Made by a program: the position numbers and the translations under genes
Part shown: piece after piece, positions 10,138 through 21,645 of the stretch
Numbering within the stretch: position 1 is the first letter of the stretch
How the letters are laid out: each line of letters begins with the position of its first letter
Notes under the pieces: model-generated
Seen by the model: the letters and a program-made list of their open reading frames with translations, nothing else
Told to the model about the DNA's origin: nothing
The model's database searches: none
Assembly: GCA_033065855.1 (NCBI GenBank)
Contig: JAVXUO010000371.1
Coordinates: 124,001 to 188,000 of the forward strand
Length of the DNA: 64,000 nt
DNA from: Escallonia rubra
Taxonomy: Eukaryota; Streptophyta; Magnoliopsida; Escalloniales; Escalloniaceae
Direction of reading: 5' to 3'

Positions 10138-11605
10138 GTTTTTTTTTTTTGGTAATAAGAGAATTACATTGATAGAAATAAAAGTTACATGGAATAAAGA
10201 GTTGCAGCCTTAGGGCCTTACAGATGACAATCCGAGCATAAAATAAGCATCAGAATAAAAGTAGTAATAGACATCAATAAAAAGGAATAGAAACAGGTAC
10301 GACCTACAATTTGACTCCACAAAAGACTCCATCATATCTGATGATCCCTAACTGCGCAGGCTATCACTCACCCAGTCTTGGTGGACTGATATGCGAGCCT
10401 GACAAGCAAAAAGAGCTAAGGATCTTGCTTCCCTCATGGTGTTAGGTCCAGTTCTAGTGATACTATACCGATGGCATTGAGTCAAAAGGTGGCACATGTC
10501 ATAGATAATAGGTGCCACCGTATCCAGTATGTCTTCGAATCCCGACAGTAATAGAAAAGGCTGTCGATCTACAACGTGTTTTATTTGTATAGCAAACTAA
10601 ACTAAAGCCGGCATGTAGATTACGCCGATCAAAACAGGCATGTATGAGCATTTTAACCGGTGCGGGTTCCAGGCAAGGGAAGGGTATTAGACAAGAATGC
10701 AAGGAGATTGGCCCAGAGGGTATGTGAGGGCGAGAAGCCTATTCTCTAGTGAGCAGTTCAGTTATGACAATTTAAGAGGCGAAGAGGGTAATTTATGAGA
10801 GTATTGAGAGATGTTATTTGCTAGCTGACAAATTTGGCGTATCACGGCTATAGGTTGGAAGGGAAGATGCCGAAACACACAATTATTTTTGTGGTTCCAA
10901 ATAATCCAAATAGTGACAAAGAAAAAAAGAATATTGTGCCATATAAAGGGGGAGGGAGCTGGTGGGTTGAGCCAAGCAATAAGCCATTCTTTGAAAGGTC
11001 TATCCACATCAGTAGCCTTGATACCAAGAGGTATTCCGAACCATACAGGTCGAACCGTCCAGATAGTGACAAAGAAAAAAAGAATATTGTGCCATATAAA
11101 GGGGGAGGGAGCTGGTGGGTTGAGCCAAGCAATAAGCCATTCTTTGAAAGGTCTATCCACATCAGTAGCCTTGATACCAAGAGGTATTCCGAACCATACA
11201 GGTCGAACCGTCCAGATAGTGACAAAGAAAAAAAGAATATTGTGCCATATAAAGGGGGAGGGAGCTGGCAGGTTGAGCCAAGCAATAAGCCATTCTTTGA
11301 AAGGTCTATCCACATCAGTAGCCTTGATACCAAGAGGTATTCCGAACCATGGGGCATTCCAGGAAGGCATGATTTATATCCTCAGGACGAGTTTGGCAAA
11401 GAGGGCAAAGGTTTGAAGGTATGATTTGGCACTGAAAGAGGTTAGTGGATAGGAGTAACCGATCCCATAAAATTTGCCAGATGAAGAAATTAACTTTCAC
11501 CGGTAAGTTGAGGTTCCACAGTTTTCGCCAAATATCATTGAGATAAGTCAGAGGTCTGGAGGGTGGTTTGGTTTGTTGAGGGAGCAGGAATTGAGTCAGA
11601 AATGA
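10138..11605 (-). mobile_element. LINE (L1-type) 3' fragment, minus strand
   Basis: A T-run at 10139-10150 on the plus strand is the poly(A) tail of a minus-strand LINE. Going upstream on the minus strand come the ORF2 C-terminal segment (IIWNHKNNCVF) and then the zf-RVT-like region (FFIWQILWDRLLL, CPLCQTRPEDINHAFLECP) at about 11500-11340. This Cys/His motif follows reverse transcriptase in plant LINEs. The element is 5'-truncated with no RT core. Its interior contains an in-frame 153-bp triplication, listed separately. The 5' boundary is approximate. Confidence 0.75.
10911..11350 (-). repeat. 153-bp tandem triplication inside the LINE
   Basis: Units start at 10911, 11064 and 11217, an exact 153-bp period. 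The third unit stops at 11350, about 19 bp short. 153 is 51 codons, so the minus-strand frame stays open and repeats a 51-residue block (containing GIKATDVDRPFKEWLIAWLN) three times. The units are almost identical, differing for example in TGGTGGG versus TGGCAGG, which implies a recent event. Confidence 0.9.
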
Positions 11606-11723
11606 GGATTTGGATCCCCTGCTGGGTTACAACAGGGGCCCATGGTTACAGCAGGAGTGTTGTCTTCATTTTGTGAGAGAGAGGGAAGAGAGAGAGGGAT
11701 GTAACCATGGTTTGCACAGCACC

Positions 11724-11754
<31 letters not shown>

Positions 11755-11821
11755 CTCTCTCTCTTCCCTCTCTCTCACAGAATGAAGACAGCACCCCTGC
11801 TGTAACCATGGGTCAGATCCC
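11606..11821. repeat. Long inverted repeat (foldback) with CT microsatellite
   Basis: The left arm (CATGGTTACAGCAGGAGTG then TTCATTTTGTGAGAGAGAGGG) pairs with a right arm ending in ACCCCTGCTGTAACCATGGG. A (CT)n run at about 11722-11749 forms the loop side. Flanks GAAATGAGGATT and GAAATGAAGAATT suggest a target duplication of a small nested MITE. The terminal GGATCC/CTGCTG words resemble the outer MULE ends. Confidence 0.7.
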
Positions 11822-12311
11822 AGAAATGAAGAATTAACAATAGAGGAAACATCACCTCTGCTGTACAGCAGAGGATCTGTGTCCACATATTGCACTCTTT
11901 CGATATGCCAGATCCTCTTAGACTTGGCTAAACTAATCTTCAACAAAATTAAAAAAAAAGGTGTACTGGTTTGGTTCCATTGCCCCATGTAGAAACACAT
12001 ATTACGGTTGTCATCTTTCGAGGACTTAACTATTACATAGACATTTTTCTTTTTCACGTCTACAATAAGTTTACAGGCCATAACATAATGTGAAGCTACT
12101 AGTGAGATAACTTCGCACAGACATCGCTATATTTATTTGGCACACAAGCCAATCTTACTCTCAAAAAGATCCCACACAACACTTACCCTTCAAAGCTTGC
12201 GCTTTGTCGAAAATATGTGAAAACACACCACTGGTTTGCACCACAAAACCTACAACATTCACAGGTACTACTGCAATTGGCTTATCATCAAATTATGTCC
12301 GCAACTGGAAT

Positions 12312-14214
12312 CTAAACACCGGCTTGTTCACAGAGGTCCAGTAAGTCCAGGGTCTGCAGCGCCAAAAGGGTAGCACAATAAGTTTTTAAATCGCACTTAA
12401 AGACGGAAACTTATGCAACCTGTATAACCTTGAACATCTACTAATACTGATCTTCACCATACCTCTGGGACTGATAACTCAAGACGAAACTTGGGGCCAT
12501 CATAATGATGCAAGACTGGCCTAAAAGCATCTTCCTCCAAGGCCTTGCAGAGTTTTCTAACACGGATCCTCACCTGGTTGAGAAAGGAGTAAACGAAATA
12601 GTCAGTTGACTTGATACCATAACAAAATCCACAAGGTAACAATTGCTGTATATTCATAATTTACCTGAGCAGGGAATCTTGACTCGCCTTTGCACTTTTT
12701 ATCTTCCCAAGCGGTTGGATCAATGTTAGAACCCCCAAATGTTGTTGCCTGATAAATGATAGTTCAAAGACTAATTATTTTCGTGTATTTGTATAGCTCC
12801 TAACAATTAAACTTCAAGCTTAATCAGGAGTGTGCAAGGCCACCTTAAATTTACTACGTGACTGGACACAGATTCTATGTGCCCAACCAATTCCTAGATC
12901 TAAATAGGTGGTCAATAGTTATAAAGGTGCTGTGTAGAAAAATAAAAAGAAACGGGAAATATTAATGCTTAAAAACCTGCAAATCAACTTCACCTGTTTA
13001 ACAATGCGCTTCCCCAAAGATATACACAGACAGGCATCATATACAAAAGCAAAATAACATCTGATATATGTTAAAATTGGTCCTAACCATCAATGAAAAC
13101 TTAAGCGTGAAGGACAAACTACAGTCCTCTGCAACTCATGTCACTAGTGCCTCACCTGTTGAAGACCAAAATATATGCTAAAGATAGGAACAAACCTCAA
13201 AAATTCCATGCAACTGGTGGGTGGTGTAATTATAGAGAAACAGAGGCAAGCCAGGTGTTATTGCCCGAACAGAGTCTCTATACCTTGGTGGTAAACCTGC
13301 AAAAGACCATAATAGTTCTTAGTATAACTAAATCAAGGTAAGTTAATATTGATCAGCAACAAAGTTGGTTGTTCCAAGGTCAGCAACACAGTTTAGAGTA
13401 TAGGCACAACAGCAATTCTCGTAACATTTTGGCATTTAGTCAGTGGAAGCACGTTTAACTTTAGGTTCTTAAATACTAGTTCACTTAATTAATTCAGTCT
13501 ATCCATAAGCACTACAGTAAGATTCTTGAACGTTCTTACGTTACCGTCTTGACCATTAACTATGTTCCACATACCATATAAGATGATGTCTACATTCAGC
13601 AGTTTGTAAACTAGTTCTATTGAGATTATGATGGTGTGAGAGAGAGAGAGAGACCGACCAAACAGTTGCCGCTTCAAATCTTCCTGCATTGTGTCATTGT
13701 TACAGACAAATATGTATCCTCCAAGAACCTCATTCCTAGGGAGTGTCTCTGCAGCAGGCAAGGTCTTGAACCTTTTGTCAACAGCACAGCTCATGGCGTT
13801 TTCGTTGCTATAATTATTGTTGTTGTTCGGTTCCTTGTTGTGGTTGTTGCCATTATACTTGCTACCAGTCATAATCCCCATGTTGTTGCCAATTGTCTTC
13901 TGATATACTGCATTCATATTGTTATAAATGCCACTCCTGAGGGAACTTTTGGTCATACTCTCAGCTATTTTCATGTCCAAGTTTAACATGTTGAAGTTGA
14001 GGCTTTCAAATCTGTTATCTTCCTGATAAACGGTATCCTTAGGCCTGATTTCAGCAGAGCCCTTTGAGAGATCAAGATTGTTCCTTCGCTCGCCCTTTGA
14101 CCTGGTATGCTCAGCCAGCTTAGAAGCAGCCATTAACCACTTGTGATCCTCTGTGACTTTTGATTGTCCTCGAAGCTCATCACCCAATTGCCAATAGCTC
14201 TGCAGACTCTCCAT
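12312..14214 (-). CDS. DCD-domain / N-rich protein (At3g27090-like)
   Basis: There are five minus-strand exons: 14214-13659, 13296-13196, 12748-12665, 12573-12463 and 12353-12312. All have GT-AG borders and give 297 residues. The N-terminal two thirds of exon 1 are polar, with an Asn-rich tract (NNNNNYSNEN). The DCD (Development and Cell Death) domain follows: GGYIFVCNNDTMQEDLKRQLFG, LPPRYRDSV, PLFLYNYTTHQLHGIFE, and a C-terminal KFRLELSVPETLDLLDLCE. By family knowledge DCD proteins such as soybean NRP-A/B act in stress-linked cell-death signalling; the biochemical role is unclear. If exon 4 is not spliced, the frame ends after VW, so the final small exon matters. The gene is convergent with ENY2 and divergent from TOM20. 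Confidence 0.92.
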
Positions 14215-15380
14215 GCTGCAGATTTACATGCAACATATAAGATAAGTACACACCAAATTTACAACACGTATGTATCTCCATCGAAGTACATAAAAAATAA
14301 AAAGAAAGACCTGAGAGGAGGATAGAAAATTCAAGAGACGAGGGATCGCTGAAGAAATGGAATAGAATCTACACTTAAACAACTTATTCTGTAATTTAAG
14401 AAAGAACAGAAACCATTTCCTAATCAACTAGCAACTACTGTCTCACTTGTGAAATACAGAGATCGACTAAACTCAGCTTTCTGTGCCCTTCTTTTACCCG
14501 TTCCGTATAGGCAGAGAGCTACATTTTCAATGTACAGGATATCTTGTTTCACTTTTTAAAGTAGAAGGTCCTCATTTTAAACACGGATAAAATAACAGTA
14601 GTAGGCCACAAAATGGGTATCGACGGGCTGATATCAAACAAACGGAATTCTTCTGACTATCAGAATTACAGTAAACAAGTAATTCCACCAAGCGGGTAGA
14701 AATTTTGTTATCAAACAACTAAGTGGTGAACTACAAGATCACAAAATCCACTAAGCAAAGGCAAATCAAACCCAGAAGCTCCAAAGAATATTCAACACAA
14801 TAATTACAAAAAAGAGTGATTATCAAATAACCCTCCGAAGCTGGAAAAACCTTCCAATTCAAAAATCCAATTGTGTAAACTCAAATGGGTAAGGCTTCTA
14901 AATCGCCAGCCGAAATTCAAATTACATAATTTTCAAAGGGCAGTGCATTGAAAATTGATTATAACCACTCCAAATGGAAGGCCTCGCCTCGCACAAGCAA
15001 ATCTGGTCGGCAAACAGTCAACACTAATCAAAACTCAAACAAGTCAAATGCAACTAAAATTCGGCACGCAAAACCGAAGAAAGGTGTACAATCAGTCTCA
15101 CAAAACACTGTAAATGAACAATCAGTGATGGCAAATGTCGACTCACCTAGTAATCGCCAGTTGACCGGAGATGAGGTCCTTAAATTGCGGAGTCGGAGGG
15201 AAGACTTAATCCGTTGATCTAAAAGATGTGGCCAAATTGTCGTCAGATAAAGGGAACCCTAGATTTGGGGATCCAAAGCTAAAGCTAGAGAGAGAGAGAG
15301 AGAGAGCGTTCAGTACACAACGCACCTTTATCTCCTCCGCTACGAAACCCCGGAAGATGCGACGGAGAGGGAGAGAGAGA
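14215..15380 (-). other. DCD gene 5' leader region, probably with a leader intron
   Basis: Between the DCD start codon and the TATA box lie about 1.2 kb. The distal part (about 15180-15380) is pyrimidine-rich on the minus strand with a (GA/CT)n run at 15290-15306, typical of a plant 5' UTR. The rest is AT-rich like an intron. The plus-strand ORF at 14948-15217 (Asn/Ser/Lys-rich, no known domain) is most likely antisense noise. Confidence 0.45.
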
Positions 15381-15407
15381 GGAGTCTGAAGTAGATTTTT
15401 TTCTGCG

Positions 15408-15416
15408 TTTTATATA
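15408..15416 (-). promoter_or_regulatory. Candidate TATA box of the DCD gene
   Basis: On the minus strand the sequence reads TATATAAAA, a consensus TATA box. About 30 bp downstream begins a CT-rich segment typical of plant transcription starts. Confidence 0.6.
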
Positions 15417-16916
15417 TTCTAGTACTTAAGAAATGGCCATGTAAATGAGGTCTTATTGCATTACGGCCACCATAGTCCATAGATAGCGCTTCCAAGTTTG
15501 TGTGGAACTGAATGCTCCACCACGCGCTTCTACTCGCGTACCTCAATTCTTGTCAAAATATACAAAAACATATAATCCCTTGGTCCAAATTATTTAATCA
15601 AATTTAACTTATTACGCACTTATTTAAGATTTAAGTCATACGTTATGAGTTTCACGTTGTAGCCCAAAAGAGAGGGAGGAAGTAATAAGTGAAATACGAA
15701 AGAGAAATTTAGTCTATGGAATATTAAATATAGAGAGAGAAATAAAATAAAAATAATAAATATGAAAAAATACCTATAAAATTTTTATTAATTTGAAAAG
15801 TGGTCAATCTTTTTGTAACAGTCAAAAAATAGATATGATTTAACTTTTTTAAAAAGATATGTATTTCTTCTTGGAAAAGGTTTTAGCTCAAATAGTGAAA
15901 TGTAGAGATCTTATGTTATCGGTGTATATGCAAGTGATATTTTTATTGATCTTTTACAAAAAAAATTATTGGTAATAATCTTTTGACATCACTAATTAAG
16001 AGTCACTGAGCATATTTAATATGCATCATTTATCATTGTACGAGAGGTTTGCAAGCTCGTTTTGCAATATGGGCTGCGCAAAACTTCTTGTTTTATTTTC
16101 AATGGCTAAGAAATGAAAAAATATTTCAAAATAATATAGATTGCATCATCTTGTTTATTATTGGACTTCATTTTAAGTTTGAAATTGATTTTTTTTAATA
16201 AACTTTTAGTAATTACAGTAGAAAAGGACTGCAGAAGCTTAAACAGAATAAGACACATTATTTGATTGATGACTTTTGTATGAACGTGAAAAATCTCTAA
16301 AGTTACTGCTTCATTGTTATGTAACATTGTTTCGAATTATTTATTCATTCTTCTTCTCCAAGACAATGTTATGCGAGTCAAATGTTAATATATGTTCTAA
16401 GCCGATAAAAAATTATATCTATAAACTCGTTGTAAGCTGAGAAAAAAACACTGTCTTTACCCTTCGCATTCAAAGAAATGTTTGGCTATGTTATTTTTTT
16501 CATTTTTAGTTCTACTTTTGAGCAAGTATCCCATGAAATTATTAATTATTACATGGGCTTCTGTTTTCAAAAGGGAAATAAAAAAAAAAGTAAATTCCGC
16601 TTTTAACGGAAAAAAACAAGAAAAAGAGGTAAAAAAAAATGAATGGTATAAATGTATAATAATAGTCTCAACGCGCTTTAGATTCGAAGTTGGGATTCCT
16701 TCCGAGGTGTGGTCGGAACTTTTGTGGCCATTTGAAACAGGCTTCGTGCTGTCGGTGGGGTGGATCTCGACCGTCGGATCTTCATTTTAAGGTTTGTATG
16801 TATATGTGAATTTGAATTGAGAACTGGGAACACAGCTGGGCCTGAGAATTACTATGCTAGACCAGCCCATCCAGATCTTCTAGTTCGTTTTGGGCCAGTT
16901 CCTACCTATAAATATA

Positions 16917-16960
<44 letters not shown>

Positions 16961-17990
16961 CTTTTTGGTACATTACCTGGATGTTGAAATAAGTGTTAAA
17001 ATAATATTCAGTTTTACAATACTTGGACTCTATATTTTACCGTCTCTTTCTTGGATGTTGAAATAAGTGTTAGACGAATTGAATTCCGTATCTACTTCCA
17101 TTAGAATATATTGGAATCATTATTGTCGGCCATCTAGATCTTTTGCATATCTGATAACATCAGTTTCTACTTTCTTTAATACCTTATTCGGTCACATCAG
17201 CTTCTATGAATTAACCGTCCTTAATAGTCGGGACCACACATATTTGATATGCTTAACAGTGTACTCGTGATGCCGGCTTATGGAGCCTGATTTATGTATC
17301 GTTAATAAAGTCATTTTATTTTTGTCATAAAAAATTATAAGTAAGCTCGTCTAAGAGATGAAAAAAAATAATTTAATGCTACAACTGCCATTTCACTCGA
17401 CAATTGGGGCAAAGCTGTACAAAGATATTCCTTCAAGAATAATTAAAGAACCTTACTTAAAGTTGGTTCACAGTTCTCTGTCTTCGAGGCTGTTGAGTCT
17501 ACATCCATTGCTCCACATTAAGGAGAATAGTAGTATAATCCAACTTGTATAATAACTTGTAGCAAGTCAGAGTTATGCTGGATAAGGACTCTAGTTGTGA
17601 TGTTCCCCAAGGTACACACTGGGAAGCTTTTCTATACCATAACACTTGTAATCACGTTGGAATGATTGGCTCTCTCTGCATTATACATACAGTAACACAC
17701 ACACGTATATATAGTTGGTGAGGATGGGTGGGGTGTAACATGATTACATGATACATGGTGTTCCATCAACCTCAGAAAGAAAACAGACGTGGTACTCTCT
17801 TGTTACAGGTTCATTCGACCCCATTTGCAAACTAAACAACGAAAGTTGACCAAGTCTGAACCGCCTAATTATTCAGGGGGAGGGGGGGCGCAAAATGAGG
17901 AGATGCCAGCCCCAGAAGCTCGACGGTCCCATCCATTCTTTGTTTTATATATATGCTTTAAGACCGGCTAATCGGGATATTTTTGTGTCA
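15417..17990. other. AT-rich spacer with TA microsatellite
   Basis: No gene was recognised in this 2.6 kb. A (TA)n run occupies about 16919-16958. GGGCC-rich text just before it (16840-16905) resembles hAT subterminal sequence, so a degraded hAT may be present. Small ORFs here have no domain or family signature. Confidence 0.5.
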
Positions 17991-18000
17991 AAGATTTTTT

Positions 18001-19140
18001 GGGAAAATTAGGTAAAATACTCTTGTGGTTTGGGTTTATTATAAAAAGACCCTCCGAGTTACAAAAGTTACAAACAACCGCCTCTTGTGTCAATTTTTTT
18101 GCAACCGTTAGAAAAATAATTCAAATTAACGGAGCGTGATATTCTCTTTCTTATAAAGTGCGTTTGATAGATTTTGATAAGGACGAAAATACCCTCATTT
18201 TCTTTTTTTAACCACACTCACAATCGAAACCCTAGCCGCTACCTTCACCACGCCTCATCCACAGCCCATTTCTGCCACCACCCACTGCGCCACCACTGCC
18301 ATGAACCCTTCTTCGCTGCCGCTAGGTCCATTTCCCCCCACCACGAACCCCACAGCAAAATCGATATGTATCCCCACCGCGAACTTAATCTGCATCGCCA
18401 CTCGATCCATTTCCCCCACCGTGAACTCGATCTGCATCGACACGTCGATCAATTTCTCCCCCCGCAATTGAGGCCCTTCATCGGCACAAGCCCACCCCCC
18501 TAATTAGGGCCGACGCAAGCAAACAGGTGAGGCAACCGAAAAAGGATGATGGATCGAGATGGTGGTGCCAGAGCAAGTATGGGGTTGATAGCGAGGCTGG
18601 CGGGCGGCGACACTGGTCATGGTGGGTGGACATGGATAGTGGTGAGCCTAACGGGGCTTGATCAAAATCGTAATTGCAGTTATAGGGTTTTTCCCCCCGA
18701 ATGGTCCTGGTTTCGGATAGGCTAGGGTTTTGGTGGTTTAATCAGTATGGTGGCGCGCGCAATTGGCTAGGGTTTATGGGGGTCAATCGGCGGAGCAGTT
18801 GGATAGGGTTAATGGCGGGCCAAGGGAGGGGGAAAAAGAGGGAGAGCCGATCACCGGCAAAGGCCGAGGTGCAGGCAGAATGACCATAGAACGGCCGGCG
18901 ACCAAGACCGAGGACGAGTAGATCCGGCGATGGGCAGCATTAAAAAAATGTAAATTAACAACCCTAGATCTAAAATTAGGGGTTATATAGAGGGGCAATT
19001 TAGGCAGTTCAACTATTCTGTTACAGAAATCGTCTGTAACAACACTTTTGCGTATTCAGGCAGTCATTTACAACTTTTGTAACTCGGAGGGTCTTTTTGC
19101 AATAGGCCCAAACCACAAGAGTATTTTACGCAATTTTCCC
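18001..19140. mobile_element. MULE-like TIR element with 10-bp TSD
   Basis: Long imperfect inverted repeats begin GGGAAAATTAGGTAAAATAC on the left. The right side ends with the complement (ACGCAATTTTCCC). Internal parts pair as CCTCCGAGTTACAAAAG with CTTTTGTAACTCGGAGG. Direct repeats AAGATTTTTT flank it (17991-18000 and 19141-19150). The interior is GC-richer and has ORF-like stretches without known domains (for example 18174-18503). It shares the motif CTAATTAGGGYCGRCGCAAG with the element at 42157-44424, so both belong to one family. Confidence 0.75.
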
Positions 19141-19822
19141 AAGATTTTTTGTGGACTTGCACCGCCCAGATTTAAGTCTGAACGCCATAAGGGAAACATC
19201 AGCCTAGGGGTACAATTTGGGCGGACTGGACGGGACCAAGGGTTAGACCATGACCAGCCCGCTCTCCAAAAGTCGTTCCCATGTCTAGCTTAATCTATCT
19301 ACGGGCCAAATAATATGTGTCTACGTCAAGCTGTTTAAAATTTTGGTGGACACAGGATGTCCACAAGTTGTCCATAGTTACGAGTTACTTTTTTTAAAAC
19401 GCTTTCAAAACATACCATTGACAATCCAACTCTACAATTTAGTCATGATAATGATATAAAGTAGATTAAAGTTTCAAAATGAACTTAAATATAAGCATGG
19501 AAACAACTATTTGGGACAAAATAAGAGAGAAAAAGACAAGAATCTATAATCTTATAATAAGAAATAAAGTAGGAAAAGTAAAGTCTTCAAATATATCTAA
19601 CACATGAACAAAAGTGAAACCGTCGCTCAACCTGATTCAGAAAAATAAAACAATAATATGAGCACACATTTCACTTTGAGGCTTTGACTTTGTCGAAGTG
19701 GGGGCTGAGAGTTCAGAAAGTACCAAAAAAAATATAGTAGTATTCTATTAAGTTAAGACTTTGAAAGTCGAGATTGCATAAATTTATGTGATCCACAGTT
19801 TTTAATGACTCAAAAAAACAAA

Positions 19823-19871
<49 letters not shown>

Positions 19872-21108
19872 GTGTGTGTGTGTATAATAATTGTTAGACG
19901 AACTGATTTTTCCACGGGCTGGACAGGCTTGTAAAAACCTTTACCTATAGATGTCAATGGGTCGGGCTTGGACCGGCCCAGTCCGGGCCCAGCGGGACAG
20001 ACGTGAAAACGGGCTGGGGGTGGACCAAAAGGGTTGGAAATGCCTTGGCCCAATTTTAGGGTCAGGCTTGGGCCGGGCCCAAAATTTTTTTTTCAAAAAT
20101 TCTTATTATTCAAAGTAAAAACTTTAATTGCGATTTACTATTATGTAGTACTATTGTAATGTAGTACTATGACTAGGATTTTGTAATGGTGTATAAGATT
20201 TGTACATGTAGATATGTGTATGCAAGCAACTAAAAATACCTAGACACGCACATATATATATAGTAATACGTGTGTAGACAATAAAATTTCTAGCATTCAA
20301 ATATTCAAAAAAATCTTAATTGGTTTGCTAATGCTAGGACCTAAAATGTCATAATTTTTTGGATGGTCTTTTTGCAATAGGCCCAACCCATAAAGGTATT
20401 TTACGTAATTTTCCCAAGATTTTTTGTGGACTTACACCGCCCAGATTTAAGTCCGAACGCCATAGGGAAAACATCAGCCTATGGGTGCAATTTGGGCGGA
20501 CTGGACGGGACCAAGGGTTAGACCATGACCAACCCGCTCTCCAAAAGTCATTCCCATGTCCAGCTCAGTCTATCTACGGGCCAAATAATATATGTCCACG
20601 TCAAGCCATTTAAAATTTTGGTAGACACGGGCTGTTCACAGGTTGTCCATAGTTACGAGTTACAGTACTTTTTTTTAAAACGCTTTCAAAACATACCATT
20701 GATAATCCAACTCTACAATTTAGTCATGATAATGAAATAAAGTACATTAAAGTCTCAAAATGAACTTAAATATAAGCATGGAAACAACTATTTGGGACAA
20801 AATGATAGAGGAAAAGACAAGAATCTATAATCTTATAATAAGAAATAAAGTAGGAAAAGTAAAGTCTTCAAATATATCTAAACATGAACAAAAGTGGAAC
20901 CGTCGCTCGACCTGGTTCAGAAAAATAAAACAAGAATATGAACATACCTTTCGCTTTGAGGCTTTGACATTGTCGAAGTGAAGGCTGAGAGTTCAGAAAG
21001 TACAAAAAAATATATATAGTAGTATTCTATTAAGTTAAGACTTTGAAAGTCGAGATTGCATAGATTTATGTGATCCACAGTTTTTAATGACTAAAGAAAA
21101 CAAAATAA

Positions 21109-21153
<45 letters not shown>

Positions 21154-21645
21154 GTGTGTGTGTGTATAATAATTGTTAGACGAACTGATTTTTCCACAGG
21201 CTGGACAGGCTTGTAAAAACCTTTACCTATAGATGTCAATGGGTCGGGCTTGGACCGGCCCAGTCCGGGCCCAGCGGGACAGACGTGAAAATGGGCTGGG
21301 GGCGGACCAAAAGGGTTGGAAATGCCTTGGCCCAATATTTAGGGTCAGGCTTAGGCCGAGCCCAACTTTTTTTTTCCAAAAATTCTTATTATTCAAAGTA
21401 AAAACTTTAATTGCAGTTTACTATTATGTAGTACTATTGTAATGTAGTACTATGACTAGGATTCTGTAATGGTATATAAGATTTGTACATGTAGATATGT
21501 GTATGCAAGCAACTAAAAATACCTAGACACGCACATATATATATAGTAATACGTGTGTAGACAATAAAATTTCTAGCATTCAAATATTCAAAAAAATCTT
21601 AATTGGTTTGCTAATGCTAGGACCTAAAATGTCATAATATATATG
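19092..21645. repeat. 1.28-kb tandem duplication spanning MULE end and hAT left ends
   Basis: Copy 1 runs about 19092-20366 and copy 2 about 20367-21645, near-identical along the full length. Each copy contains the right end of the MULE-like element, the CATCAGCC target site, the outer hAT left end, an (AT)n/(TG)n microsatellite (19826-19882 and about 21113-21164) and the inner hAT left end. The offset between inner hAT left ends is 1282 bp (19946 to 21228). Confidence 0.85.

Larger units (their letters stand above)
9711..11884. mobile_element. MULE-type element with perfect 9-bp TSD
   Basis: The termini are inverted repeats (GGACACAGATCCTCTGCT at the left, its reverse complement at the right), flanked by the exact 9-bp direct repeat ACATATTGC at 9702-9710 and 11885-11893. 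A 9-bp TSD is the hallmark of Mutator-like elements. The 2174-bp interior has no MULE transposase. It holds a promoter/leader-like segment (about 9740-10135), a minus-strand LINE fragment (10138 onward) and a smaller foldback near the right end. It lies between the convergent ENY2 and DCD genes. Confidence 0.8.

Noticed and set aside
10834..11424. Plus-strand ORFs of 175-196 codons over the 153-bp triplication
   Set aside because: Open only because the repeat period is a multiple of three; the LINE zf-RVT signature is on the minus strand.
11610..11840. CRISPR-like or regulatory repeat array
   Set aside because: It is a single inverted repeat with CT/GA microsatellites in a plant genome, not spaced direct repeats.
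12454..12657. 67-codon ORF ending ...SVPEVW as the natural DCD C-terminus
   Set aside because: The GAG|GTATGG junction is a donor, and a downstream exon (12353-12312) adds TLDLLDLCE, matching the usual DCD-protein ending.
14948..15217. 89-codon plus-strand Asn/Ser/Lys-rich ORF
   Set aside because: Overlaps the leader of the minus-strand DCD gene, and has no domain and no splice partners.
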